Shown one piece after another: positions 26,428-35,251 of a DNA stretch of 64,000 bases (its first letter is position 1; each line of letters starts with the position of its first letter). A model generated the notes under the pieces. It was not told the origin of the DNA and ran no database searches. It saw only the letters and a list, made by a program, of their open reading frames with translations. Location: positions 1,550,001-1,614,000 of the forward strand of contig NZ_JANAVO010000001.1 of the NCBI RefSeq assembly GCF_024213555.1, written 5' to 3'. The stretch comes from Allokutzneria sp. A3M-2-11 16. GTDB taxonomy: Bacteria > Actinomycetota > Actinomycetes > Mycobacteriales > Pseudonocardiaceae. The position numbers and the translations under genes were made by a program.

Positions 26428-27927
26428 CTACGTCGTGTACACGGCCAGGGTGCCCTTCCCGCGGTTCTTCGCCAGGTACATCGCGTCGTCGGCGAGGCGG
26501 AGCAGCTCGTCGGCGTGCCGCGCGTCGGCGGCGCCGGCCAGCCCGATGCTGGCGCGCACCGTGTGCTCGACGCCGTTGACGCTGTACGGCTTGGACAGCT
26601 CGGCGAGCAGCTTCGCGGCGATCTCGTGGCGCTGCTCCCCCGGCTCGACGAGCAGCACCCCGAACTCGTCCCCGCCGAGCCGGGCCGCCAGGTCGGGTGC
26701 GCGCACCACCTCGCGCAGGCGCTCCGCGACCCCGCACAGCACCTGGTCCCCGGCGGCGTGGCCGTGGTGGTCGTTGACCCGTTTGAAGTCGTCGAGGTCG
26801 ACGAACAGCACGACCGGTTGGGTACCGGGGTGGGCCAGCGACCGTTCGAGCTGCTCGCGGAACGCGGCGCGGTTCGCCAGCCCGGTCAACGGGTCGTGGA
26901 ACGCCTGGTGGCGAAGGCTGCGCTGGTGGTCCCAGAGCCTGCGCAGCAGGCGCTCGTTGTCGACCATGGTCACGAACTGCCGGATCAGGATCACCGCGAC
27001 GACCGCGAGCGCGATGTAGATCTCCTCGGGGCTCATGCCGACGCCGACCGCGGTGCCCACGCCGATGAACATCAGGGTGACGAGCACCGGCAGGTACGGC
27101 GCGATGAAGAGCATGTGGTCGGCGAGACCGGGACGGCGCGCAGCGGTGCCGTTCCCGCCGCGCACCGCGACCCAGGGCGTGATCGCGTACAGCGCCTCGG
27201 CCGTCACGAAGCCGATGTCGGCCAGGAAGCGCGTCGTTTCGAGCGGGACCCCCTTGGGGATCAGGTGGCCCACCGCCCAGGAACCACTGACCTGGGCGAA
27301 AAAACCCAAGCACACCAACACCATCGCGGTCCGCCGCGCCTCCTGCCGCTTGCAGGAGAGGGCGATCAGGATCACCACGAGCACGATGAACTCGATCGGC
27401 CTGGTGAGCAGGATGAGCGGGCTGACCACGGGCCTGCTCGCGTCGAAGGCAGGCTCCAGCACGGTGACCCAGGTGAGCATGAGCGCCGAGCTGGAGATGA
27501 TCACCGCGTCCAGCCAGAACACCCGCCAGTCCCTCGGCGTGACGTGACGGGACGCCGAACGGCCGGACCGGATCAGGACCAGCACCGCGCCCAGGGTGAA
27601 CAGGGTGCTCGCGGCGAACGGGGCGGGCGCGAACGTGAAGACGGGCTTCAGCGCGCCGCCGCTGAGATCGACGGAGACGTACCAGACGCAGAAGGCCAGC
27701 CGGACCGCGGCGGCGAGCGCCATGATCACCCGCCAGTACCGGTCGGCCCCGGAGGCGCGCACGGCGGTGATCGTGAAACCGGCGACCCCGCCGAGGGCGA
27801 GCCCGAGCTGCATCAGCCTGGACACCCGCCAGGACTCGCGCGGGGGCAGGTCGGAGAGGTGGAGCGCGACCATCACCGCGACCAGCGTCGCGAGCACCAC
27901 GAGCACCACGGTTTTCAGGTTCCTCAC
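26428..27927 (-). CDS. membrane diguanylate cyclase, tandem copy 2
   Basis: Paralogue of the downstream gene, 499 residues. Same multi-helix N-terminal half (NLKTVVLVVLATLVAVMVAL onward), then HDPLTGLANRAAFREQLERSL and RLGGDEFGVLLVEPGEQ with GGDEF at about 418-422 and RAPD I-site five residues before. GTG start at 27927 with GGAGGGG 4 nt upstream, as in copy 1. Upstream sequences also match: both leaders carry a TGTCGGTCG..TCG..CGATTGT-like string (about 26346-26370 and 27981-28002), so promoter and gene were duplicated together. Confidence 0.92.
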   Translation of the reverse strand: MRNLKTVVLVVLATLVAVMVALHLSDLPPRESWRVSRLMQLGLALGGVAGFTITAVRASGADRYWRVIMALAAAVRLAFCVWYVSVDLSGGALKPVFTFAPAPFAASTLFTLGAVLVLIRSGRSASRHVTPRDWRVFWLDAVIISSSALMLTWVTVLEPAFDASRPVVSPLILLTRPIEFIVLVVILIALSCKRQEARRTAMVLVCLGFFAQVSGSWAVGHLIPKGVPLETTRFLADIGFVTAEALYAITPWVAVRGGNGTAARRPGLADHMLFIAPYLPVLVTLMFIGVGTAVGVGMSPEEIYIALAVVAVILIRQFVTMVDNERLLRRLWDHQRSLRHQAFHDPLTGLANRAAFREQLERSLAHPGTQPVVLFVDLDDFKRVNDHHGHAAGDQVLCGVAERLREVVRAPDLAARLGGDEFGVLLVEPGEQRHEIAAKLLAELSKPYSVNGVEHTVRASIGLAGAADARHADELLRLADDAMYLAKNRGKGTLAVYTT

Positions 27928-28021
27928 AGGCCCCTCCGCGTGCCGGGTCTGCGAACAGTAATTACGCCCGGAAAGCCGGACAATCGGTCGAGCGACCGAC
28001 AAAAGGACGAATTCGCCCGGC

Positions 28022-28669
28022 TCAGTCCCAGGTGACGAGGCCGTGCCGGTGCGCGTAGATCACCGCTTGGACCCTGGTGGCCACCCCGAGCTTGGCCAGC
28101 ACCCTGGCGATGTGCACCTTCACCGTGCCCGCGCTGATGAACAGGTCCTCGGCGATCTCGGCGTTGCTCAGGCCGCGGGCCAGGCTGCGCAGCACGTCGA
28201 CCTCCCTCGGGGTCAGCTCGGCGAGCTCCGCGGTGGCCGGGCGCGGCGAGGTCTGCGCGAACCGGCGCACCACCCGCCGCGTGACCTGCGGATCGATCAA
28301 CCCCTGCCCCTGGTGGGCGGCGCGGACGGCCTCGACGAACAGCCCCGGTTCGCTGTCCTTGAGCACGAACCCGACCGCTCCGGCCTGGAGCGCGCCGAAC
28401 AGGTACTCGTCGGTGTCGAACGTGGTCAGCGCGATCACCGCGGGCGCGGGGCTGAGCGCGCACACCCGGCTGATCGCGGTGAGCCCGTCCATCCTCGGCA
28501 TCCGCAGATCGGTGAAGACCACGTCGGGGCGGCGGCGCTCGGTCAGCGCGACCACGTCGTGCCCGTTCGCGGCCTCACCGACCACCTCGATGTCCGGTTC
28601 GCCGTCGAGCAGCAGCCGCAGGCCCGTGCGGGCGGCGGCCTGGTCGTCGGCGACCAGCACGCGAATCAT
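28022..28669 (-). CDS. NarL/LuxR-family response regulator
   Basis: Two-component response regulator, 215 residues. Receiver domain IRVLVADDQAAARTGLRLLLDGEPDIEVVGEA with phospho-acceptor Asp in VVFTDLRMPRMDGL near residue 53 and Lys in GFVLKDS. C-terminal LuxR helix-turn-helix is ELTPREVDVLRSLARGLSNAEIAEDLFISAGTVKVHIARVLAKLGV. ATG at 28669 overlaps the kinase stop (ATGA), so kinase and regulator are cotranscribed. Target genes unknown. Confidence 0.93.
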   Translation of the reverse strand: MIRVLVADDQAAARTGLRLLLDGEPDIEVVGEAANGHDVVALTERRRPDVVFTDLRMPRMDGLTAISRVCALSPAPAVIALTTFDTDEYLFGALQAGAVGFVLKDSEPGLFVEAVRAAHQGQGLIDPQVTRRVVRRFAQTSPRPATAELAELTPREVDVLRSLARGLSNAEIAEDLFISAGTVKVHIARVLAKLGVATRVQAVIYAHRHGLVTWD

Positions 28670-29826
28670 CCCAGTCCTCGTTTCACCGGCAGGGTGGCGT
28701 GGACCAGCCACCCTCGCGGACTGCGCGGTCCCGCGACCACGGAGCCGCCGAGCTGCTCGGCGCGCTCCCGCATGCCGCGCAGGCCGCTGCCCTTCCTGTC
28801 ACAGCCTTCTCGCACGGTATCGGCACCCGTCCCGTCGTCCTCCACAGTGATCACCAAGTCCGTTCCGGCCACCCGGACCGAGACCTCCGCGGTGCTCGCC
28901 CCGGAATGCCGGACGACGTTGGTCAACGCCTCCTGGGCGATCCGGTAGCCGCACCCGTGCAGCCGCTCCGGCAGTTCGGGCAGGTCAGACACCTTGACGG
29001 TAACCGTCAAGCCCGGGCAGCTCAGCCGGGTGGCCAGCGCGGGGAGCTCGGTCAGCCGGGGCTCGTCGTCGCGCAGCACCTCGATGAGGCCACGGATCTC
29101 GCTGAGCGCTTCGGCCGACAGCTCCGCGACCGTGCGCAGCGCGTCCTCACCGTCCGCCTCGCGGCGCCCGCCCATGGCCCGCAACCGGATCGCGCTCAGG
29201 TGGTGCCCGGCGACGTCGTGCACGTCCCGCGCGATCCGCGCCCGCTCCTCCGCCTGCGCCCGTTGCCGCTCCGCGATGTGCAGCCGCTGCAACTGGAACG
29301 CGTAGTCGCGCTGCACCCTCAGCGCGTAGCCGAACGAGACCGGCATCAGCGCGAAACCGATGGCGTAGACCACGTCGGAGGGCCGCAGCGCACCGCTCAT
29401 GATCACGGCCACGGTCAGCATCCACACCGGCGCGCCGACGACCAGCACCGGGAGCCGGCGGCGCTCACAGCGGTAGGTGGCCACGTAGGCACCGATCATC
29501 ACCGGCCACGGCGACAGGTTCTGCCCGATGAGCACCGAAACGAGGGTGATCATGCCGGTGGCGATGACCGAGGAGAGCGGGAATCGCCTGCTCAGGGTGA
29601 GCGGCGCGCTCGCGGCGAGCACCATGAGCAGCCACGGCCACCCCCGCTGTGCCATGCCGATCGGCGGATCGTTCACGCCGAGGATGAGGAAGTCGAGCGC
29701 GGGCGCGCCGATCGTGAGCCCGGCCGCGAGCACCGCGAGCGCGGCATCGCGCGTCCACGGCGACAACCGGTTCCAGAACCGGACGGCGGACATCCGCATG
29801 TCGGTAGCGCTTTCACCAGACGCCAT
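28666..29826 (-). CDS. NarL-type sensor histidine kinase
   Basis: HisKA_3-type membrane kinase of 386 residues. Several membrane helices fill the first 190 residues (AALAVLAAGLTIGAPALDFLIL, WPWLLMVLAASAPLTL, VIATGMITLVSVLIG, VLVVGAPVWMLTVAVIM). The phospho-acceptor His is in ERARIARDVHDVAGHHLSAIR; the ATP-binding domain has QEALTNVVRHSGAST and GSGLRGMRERAEQLGGSV. ATG 29826 chosen, since the frame further upstream shows no membrane or domain signal. Divergent from the CitA-type kinase. Confidence 0.9.
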   Translation of the reverse strand: MASGESATDMRMSAVRFWNRLSPWTRDAALAVLAAGLTIGAPALDFLILGVNDPPIGMAQRGWPWLLMVLAASAPLTLSRRFPLSSVIATGMITLVSVLIGQNLSPWPVMIGAYVATYRCERRRLPVLVVGAPVWMLTVAVIMSGALRPSDVVYAIGFALMPVSFGYALRVQRDYAFQLQRLHIAERQRAQAEERARIARDVHDVAGHHLSAIRLRAMGGRREADGEDALRTVAELSAEALSEIRGLIEVLRDDEPRLTELPALATRLSCPGLTVTVKVSDLPELPERLHGCGYRIAQEALTNVVRHSGASTAEVSVRVAGTDLVITVEDDGTGADTVREGCDRKGSGLRGMRERAEQLGGSVVAGPRSPRGWLVHATLPVKRGLG

Positions 29827-30002
29827 CTCACACCTGTTCCTGGGGAATATATGCCGAAAAGCAGATGGCGGCAGGGCCGCGCGGTGCCAGCATTCGCACG
29901 AAAGCGCCCATCCCCACAGGCGTCGTCCAACGCTAAGCAGGAAACCGTTCTCAGGCAAGGAGAAACCCGCCCGATCCACAGTGGACGGGTTACCGTGACC
30001 CG

Positions 30003-31583
30003 GTGCGTTTGCGTGGTTCGCTCGCCCGGCAGCTGTTCGGACTGCAGCTGCTGATCGTGCTCGCCCTGCTCGGGGCGGTCGCCGCGGTCACCATCGCGCA
30101 GTCGCACGCCACGTTCCGCGACACTGAGGGCGGCAGGCTGCTCTCGGTCGCCGAGGACGTCGCCGCGACCGCGGGGGTGCGCGTCGGCGCGGAGGACGAG
30201 GTGCGCAGGCACTGGCTGCTGCCGCCGTTCGCGGAGAGCGCCCGCGCGCAGTCCGGGGCCGACTTCGTGATCATCACCGACGCCCGTGGAACCGTGCTGA
30301 CCTCGCCCGATCCCGCGCAGGTCGGCGAGAAGCTGCCCGCGGAGGGTTCGACGGCACTGGGCGGGCGGTCCTGGGTGGGCGTGGTCGGCGGCGCGGTGGT
30401 CGCGCACGTGCCGGTGATCAGCGACGCCGGGCGCGTCCTCGGCCTCGTCGCGGTCGGCAGCGCGCAGCCGAGCACCTGGGAGACGATCACCTCTTCCCCC
30501 GGTGACCTGCTGGTCTACCTGGGCATCGCCGCGGTGATCGGGCTCGGCGGCTCGCTGGTGGTGTCCTGGTGGATCAAGCGGCAGACGCTCGGGCTGGAGC
30601 CGAGGGAGATCACCGGGCTGGTCGAGCACCGCGAGGCGATGCTGCGCGGGGTGAAGGAGGGCGTGCTCGGACTCGACGAGCAGAACCGGATCACCCTGGT
30701 CAACGACCAGGCGCTGCGGCTGCTGAACCTGTCAGCGGACTGCGTCGGGCAGCCGGTGGACTCGCTGGAGCTCAACGAGCGGTTGCGCGACGTGCTCGCC
30801 GGGCGCGCGAGCGGGCAGGACGAGATCGCGCTCCGCAAGGGCAGGGTGCTCACGATGAACCGGATGCCGGTCTCCGTGCACGAGCAGCCGATCGGCGCGG
30901 TGATCACCATGCGCGACCGCACCGAACTGGCCGCGCTGCGGCACGAGCTGGACGTGCACCGGCAGACCACGGACACGCTCCGGGCGCAGGCGCACGAGTT
31001 CACCAACCAGCTGCACACGATCTCCGGGCTGATCGAGCTGGGCGAGTACGACGAGGTCGTGCGCTACGTGACGCGGGCGAGCCGGACCCACGAGGCGTGG
31101 TCGACGGAGGTCGTGGCGAAGGTGGCCGATCCCGCGCTCGCGGCGCTGCTGATCGCCAAGGCCAGCCTGGCCGCGGAGCACGCGGTCGGGCTGCGGCTGA
31201 GCGCGGACAGCCGGATCGGCGAGCTCGACGAGGCGCTGTCCGCGGACCTGGTGACCGTGGTGGGAAACCTGGTCGACAACGCGCTCGACGCGCTGCCCGC
31301 CACCGGCGGCGGTTGGGTGGAGGTCGACCTGCGGCAGACCGACACGGACGTGCTGGTGCGGGTGCGGGACTCCGGGCCGGGCGTGGCGCCGGAGATCGCC
31401 GAGGAGGTGTTCCGGCACGGCTTCACGACGAAGGTCGCCGAGCACGGAGGCCAGCGCGGCATCGGTCTCGCGTTGACGCGGCAGATCTGCGTGCGTCGGG
31501 GCGGCGAGGTCTCGGTGCGCAACGATGGCGGCGCCGTCTTCTCGGCGCGACTGGGGCTCTCGGCTGCTGGAGGTTCGCGGTGA
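30003..31583 (+). CDS. CitA/DctS-type sensor histidine kinase
   Basis: Carboxylate-sensing-type kinase, 526 residues. Membrane helix 1 (LFGLQLLIVLALLGAVAAVTIAQ) and helix 2 (LLVYLGIAAVIGLGGSLVVSWWI, about 177-199) enclose an extracytoplasmic PAS-like sensor with FVIITDARGTVLTSPDPAQVGEKLP. A cytoplasmic PAS follows (GVLGLDEQNRITLVNDQALRLLNL). The His box LRAQAHEFTNQLHTISGLIELGEYDEV is diagnostic of the CitA/DcuS/DctS group. ATPase boxes: VVGNLVDNALDAL and GQRGIGLALTRQI. GTG start; the 176-nt upstream gap is shared with the divergent NarL-type kinase. Likely controls carboxylate uptake such as the nearby tct genes. Confidence 0.92.
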   Translation: MRLRGSLARQLFGLQLLIVLALLGAVAAVTIAQSHATFRDTEGGRLLSVAEDVAATAGVRVGAEDEVRRHWLLPPFAESARAQSGADFVIITDARGTVLTSPDPAQVGEKLPAEGSTALGGRSWVGVVGGAVVAHVPVISDAGRVLGLVAVGSAQPSTWETITSSPGDLLVYLGIAAVIGLGGSLVVSWWIKRQTLGLEPREITGLVEHREAMLRGVKEGVLGLDEQNRITLVNDQALRLLNLSADCVGQPVDSLELNERLRDVLAGRASGQDEIALRKGRVLTMNRMPVSVHEQPIGAVITMRDRTELAALRHELDVHRQTTDTLRAQAHEFTNQLHTISGLIELGEYDEVVRYVTRASRTHEAWSTEVVAKVADPALAALLIAKASLAAEHAVGLRLSADSRIGELDEALSADLVTVVGNLVDNALDALPATGGGWVEVDLRQTDTDVLVRVRDSGPGVAPEIAEEVFRHGFTTKVAEHGGQRGIGLALTRQICVRRGGEVSVRNDGGAVFSARLGLSAAGGSR

Positions 31584-32239
31584 TCACGGTGCTCGTCGTC
31601 GACGACGACTTCATGGTGGCCAAGGTGCACAGCGGCTACGTCGGCCGCACCCCCGGTTTCGAGGTGGTCGGCGTCGCGCACACCGGGGAGGACGCCGTGC
31701 GCAAGGTCGAGTCGCTGCGGCCGGACCTGGTGCTGCTGGACATCTACCTGCCGGACGTGGACGGGCTGGAGGTGCTGCGCGAGGTGCGCGCGCTCGGCGG
31801 GGACACCGACGTGATCGTGGTGAGCGCGGCGCGGGACGTGGACACGGTGCGCTCGGCGATGCGCGGCGGGGTGCTGCACTACCTGATCAAACCGTTCAGC
31901 TATGCCGCGCTGCGCGCCCAGCTGGAACATCTTTCCGTTGTGCGCCAACAACAGTCCACAGTGGATCAGTCCACAGTGGATAAACTGTTCGGCGGGCGCC
32001 CGGCCGCGCGAACCGCGATGCCCAAGGGGCTCACGCGGGAGACCGCCGCCCTGGTCGAGCGCGTGCTGCGCGAGTGCGCGGGCGACCTGTCCGCGACGGA
32101 GTGCGCCGAGGCCACCGAACTGTCCAGGGTGAGCGCCCGCCGCTACCTCGAACACTTCGTCAGCTCCGGCCGCGCCGACGTCGGCCTGCGCTACGGCACC
32201 ACCGGGCGGCCGGAACGCCGCTACCGGTGGCGCGCGTGA
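31580..32239 (+). CDS. CitB/DcuR-type response regulator
   Basis: Partner of the CitA-type kinase, 219 residues; GTG start overlaps its stop (GTGA). Receiver ITVLVVDDDFMVAKVHSGYV with phospho-Asp in LVLLDIYLPDVDGLEVL; output domain has a CitB-type helix-turn-helix in CAEATELSRVSARRYLEHFVSSGRADVGLRYGTTGRPERRYRW. Two copies of TCCACAGTGGA (31955 and 31970) fall in the linker, encoding a repeated STVD. Confidence 0.92.
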   Translation: MITVLVVDDDFMVAKVHSGYVGRTPGFEVVGVAHTGEDAVRKVESLRPDLVLLDIYLPDVDGLEVLREVRALGGDTDVIVVSAARDVDTVRSAMRGGVLHYLIKPFSYAALRAQLEHLSVVRQQQSTVDQSTVDKLFGGRPAARTAMPKGLTRETAALVERVLRECAGDLSATECAEATELSRVSARRYLEHFVSSGRADVGLRYGTTGRPERRYRWRA

Positions 32240-33106
32240 TCACCAGGCCGCGTAGGCGGGCTGCATGACGACGTCACGCAGGTTCGCCTTGGTCAGCGTC
32301 GGCTCCGACCGGCTGTGACCCCCGGCCCCACCGATGCGCTGGTTGGTGCTGCTCGCGGTGATCTCGATGCCGTCGGGGCGGGTCAGGGTCATGACGTTCT
32401 TGATGTAGGAACCGGACGTGACGACGCTGTAGACCGCTCGCAGCCGCCCACCCGGCACCTCGCCGAAGTCCAGGGGCTCGCAGGTGATGGCGTCGACCTT
32501 GCCAGACGACTGCGTGCCGCAGGGCCGTTCGGTGCCCGGCCCCGCGAGCTTGGCCACCTCGATCCGGAACTCGCCGATGCCCTGGGAGTCCTTCAGTTCG
32601 GCGAGCAGCCGCAGCCTGCCGTCGACCACCTCGAACTTCGGGTTGGACGGGATCAGGTCCGCCCAGTGCGGCAGCGGGCGGACGGAGGTGAAAGCCGCCT
32701 CGTAGATGGCGCGCAGCCGCCCCGACTGCCCGTCCTCGGGGTTGAGGGGCAGCCGTGCGACGGCGGCGAGGCTCGGGGCCGTCCGGTTGGTCATGGGGGT
32801 CGTCGCGGCCGTCGGCCGGGTGGTCTCGGTGGCCGGCGGGGCGGTGCCGGTGATCTTCGGTCCCGAGTCGGCCGGTCCCAGGTCGGGCCCGCCGAACAGC
32901 GCGGTCGGCCCGGCGAGCGCGGTGGCGCCGAGCGCGACGGCCACCACTCCGGCGGCGACCCCGACACCCGCGGCCACCCTGCGCCTGCGCAGTGAGCGCT
33001 TGCCCGCCTTGATCACCGCGGCGCGGTCGATGTTCATCGGCGGCTCGGTGTCGAGCGCGCCGCCCAGCAGGTCGCGGATGTCCCCATCGCGGAACTCGCG
33101 GTTCAT
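32240..33106 (-). CDS. CU044_5270-type membrane protein of a sigma-factor module
   Basis: A 288-residue single-pass protein. It has an acidic N-terminus with DIRDLLGGALDTEPPMNIDRAAVIKAGKRSLRRRR, one helix (VAAGVGVAAGVVAVALGATALAGP) and a roughly 230-residue extracytoplasmic domain with a Pro/Thr linker. It resembles proteins annotated as the CU044_5270 family next to SigE-type sigma genes. The start overlaps the sigma stop (ATGA). A regulatory or sensor role is inferred from position only. Confidence 0.75.
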   Translation of the reverse strand: MNREFRDGDIRDLLGGALDTEPPMNIDRAAVIKAGKRSLRRRRVAAGVGVAAGVVAVALGATALAGPTALFGGPDLGPADSGPKITGTAPPATETTRPTAATTPMTNRTAPSLAAVARLPLNPEDGQSGRLRAIYEAAFTSVRPLPHWADLIPSNPKFEVVDGRLRLLAELKDSQGIGEFRIEVAKLAGPGTERPCGTQSSGKVDAITCEPLDFGEVPGGRLRAVYSVVTSGSYIKNVMTLTRPDGIEITASSTNQRIGGAGGHSRSEPTLTKANLRDVVMQPAYAAW

Positions 33107-33636
33107 CGCTGCTCCTCGAAAACGGTCTTGTCGGCAGGGTTGTCGAAGACCTCGGTGTGGGACAGCAGCTTGCGCAGCGCGGCGAGGCCCTTCGCCGCCT
33201 GGCTCTTGACCGTTCCCTGCGTGCAGCGCATCGCACGCGCGGTCTCCTCGACGGAGAGGTCCTCCCAGTAGCGCAGCACCACGGCCGCGCGCTGTCCGGC
33301 GGGCAGCGCGGCCAGCGCCTTGCGCACGTCCATCGCCTCGTCCAGCCGCCTGGCGTCGGCGGCCACCTCGGGCAGCGCGTCCACCGGCGTCTCCCGCCTG
33401 CGGAACGCCCGGCGCGACTCGTCGATGGCGCTGCGCACCAGCACCTGCCGCGAGTACGCGTCGACCGAGCCGTTGCGGTTCAGCTTCGGCCAGGCCACGT
33501 AGATCTTGGTCAGCGCGATCTGCACCAGATCCTCGGCCCGGTGCCAGTCACCGCACAGCAGATAGGCCGTGCGACGCATGACGTTCGCCCGGCTCTCCAT
33601 GTACTCGGCGAACTCGCTGTCGCGATCAGCGGCCAC
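33103..33636 (-). CDS. SigE-family ECF RNA polymerase sigma factor
   Basis: A 177-residue sigma factor paralogous to the one at 20121-20633: YLLCGDWHRAEDLVQIALTKIYVAWPKL in region 2 and LPAGQRAAVVLRYWEDLSVEETARAMRCTQGTVKSQAAKGLAALRKLL in region 4. The intervening stretch VDAYSRQVLVRSAIDESRRAFRRRE is also shared. Divergent from the secreted hydrolase gene across a 186-nt gap in which I see no clear autoregulated promoter. Confidence 0.93.
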   Translation of the reverse strand: MAADRDSEFAEYMESRANVMRRTAYLLCGDWHRAEDLVQIALTKIYVAWPKLNRNGSVDAYSRQVLVRSAIDESRRAFRRRETPVDALPEVAADARRLDEAMDVRKALAALPAGQRAAVVLRYWEDLSVEETARAMRCTQGTVKSQAAKGLAALRKLLSHTEVFDNPADKTVFEEQR

Positions 33637-33822
33637 TGGGCACTCCCTCCAGTCACCTGCTACTACGGGGCGGCGTGCCGCTCGGTTGCCGACGACCCGG
33701 AAGAGCGAGGCCGGTCACACGTCCCTTGGGGGCGCAATTATGCCTTTGGGCATACGACAGGCCGATCGTCGCTCAATAGCGTCGCATTCGCATTTCGTCG
33801 CTTTCGCACATCCGAGGTGAAC

Positions 33823-35235
33823 ATGTCTCACATAATCCGGATCGCCGTTCTGGTAACCGCCACGGCCGGATTGGTGGCCACCGCGCCCGCCGCCCTGGCG
33901 CAGCCCACCCTCCCCTGGACCACGTGCACCGGCGCAGGTGTTCCGCCCGGCATGGAATGCGCGGGGTTGGACGTTCCGGTCGACTGGGCGAAGCCGGGCG
34001 GCGCCAAGATCACTTTGCAGCTGGCGCGGGCCAGGGCGACCGGCCACCGCAAGGGCTCGGTCATCACCATTCCGGGCGGGCCGGGCGGTTCCGGTGTCGA
34101 GGACCTGAAGTCCTCCTGGAACGCCTACGCGGACCTGCGTCGCGAATTCGACGTCATCGGTTTCGCGCCGCGGGGCAGCTGGGGCAGCGGCCACCTGCCC
34201 GCGGAATGCGATGACCCGAACGTTTCGCTCACCATCCCCAGGAACAAGGCGGATTACGACGCCGCCGTCTCGCAGAACCGGACGGCCATCGAACGCTGCC
34301 GCTCCGGAGCCCCGGAGGTCTTCGACCACCTGGACTCCGCCAGCCACGCCAGGGATGTCGAAGCGATCCGTGTTGCCTTGGGGGACAAGGACTTCAACGG
34401 GCTCGCCCTGTCATACGGCGGTGTGGTCGCGACGACCTACGCGCGTCTTTTCCCGAAGCGGGTGCGAACGCTGTTCCTCGACGGCGTGGTCGACCACGTG
34501 CGCCCCTACTCGGAAGCGCGGCGCGACTCCTACACGAACGTCGAGGAGTTCTTCGGCCGCTTCGTCAAGTGGTGCCAGGACGACACCGCGTGTTCCTTGC
34601 GAGGCAAGGACATCCCGGAGATGTGGCGCGCCCTCGTCGCCAAGGCCGACCGCACGCCGATCCCCGTCGCCGGGACGCAAACCGCCTACACCGGCGGAGA
34701 ACTCCAGATCGCCGCGAGCCCCTTCCTTGCCGCAGGACGGTTCCAGCTCCTCGCCGACGCGATCGCCAAGGCGGCCAACGGAGACGCGTCCGGCTTCGGC
34801 GCACCGCTCGGGGGGCGCAAGCCCGCCGGTCCCGCCGCGTCCGTCGCCGTCGAGTGCGGTGACGGCCTGCCGGGCTTCACCGACCACGCCGACTTCAAGC
34901 GGGAAATGCTGCGGGGCAAGGAACTCTCGCGGAACTTCCCCGTCGCCGGTCTGTGGCGGCAGCTCCAGTGCACCGGTTGGCACCTGCCCGTCGCCAACCC
35001 GCGGACGCCGCTGACCGGGCTCGACCTGCCGCCCGTGCTCGCCGCGGGCACCCTCTCCGACAGCGACGGCGGGCGGGCGATCGCGGGCCAGGTCAGGGGA
35101 TCGAGCGTGATCAAGGTGGAATCCTTCGGCCACGGCCTCTACGGCCACCACCGCAACCCCTGCGTCATCGACCACGTCGACACGTACTTCTCCGAACGCA
35201 GGCTCCCGCCGACCCCCACCACCTGCCCCGCCTGA
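33823..35235 (+). CDS. secreted alpha/beta hydrolase (TAP-like, tripeptidyl-aminopeptidase type)
   Basis: Exported serine hydrolase of 470 residues. Signal peptide IIRIAVLVTATAGLVATAPAALA ends near residue 28. The oxyanion region GSVITIPGGPGGSGVED is followed by the nucleophile elbow LALSYGGVVATTYARLFPKRV (Ser in SYG); FGHGLYGHHRNPC near the C-terminus supplies the His. The Asp loop is unusual (AAGTLSDSDGGRAI rather than xGxxDxxTP). Start ATG 33823 has GAGG 5 nt upstream; the frame upstream is a shadow of the sigma gene. Probably cleaves peptides from N-termini; activity not demonstrated. Confidence 0.88.
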   Translation: MSHIIRIAVLVTATAGLVATAPAALAQPTLPWTTCTGAGVPPGMECAGLDVPVDWAKPGGAKITLQLARARATGHRKGSVITIPGGPGGSGVEDLKSSWNAYADLRREFDVIGFAPRGSWGSGHLPAECDDPNVSLTIPRNKADYDAAVSQNRTAIERCRSGAPEVFDHLDSASHARDVEAIRVALGDKDFNGLALSYGGVVATTYARLFPKRVRTLFLDGVVDHVRPYSEARRDSYTNVEEFFGRFVKWCQDDTACSLRGKDIPEMWRALVAKADRTPIPVAGTQTAYTGGELQIAASPFLAAGRFQLLADAIAKAANGDASGFGAPLGGRKPAGPAASVAVECGDGLPGFTDHADFKREMLRGKELSRNFPVAGLWRQLQCTGWHLPVANPRTPLTGLDLPPVLAAGTLSDSDGGRAIAGQVRGSSVIKVESFGHGLYGHHRNPCVIDHVDTYFSERRLPPTPTTCPA

Positions 35236-35251
35236 ACCCCACTCCCCGCCA

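Noticed and set aside
24928-28035. Two long plus-strand frames (about 484 and 549 codons) over the cyclase genes
   Set aside because: Compositionally biased antisense frames that mirror the membrane and GGDEF domains on the other strand.
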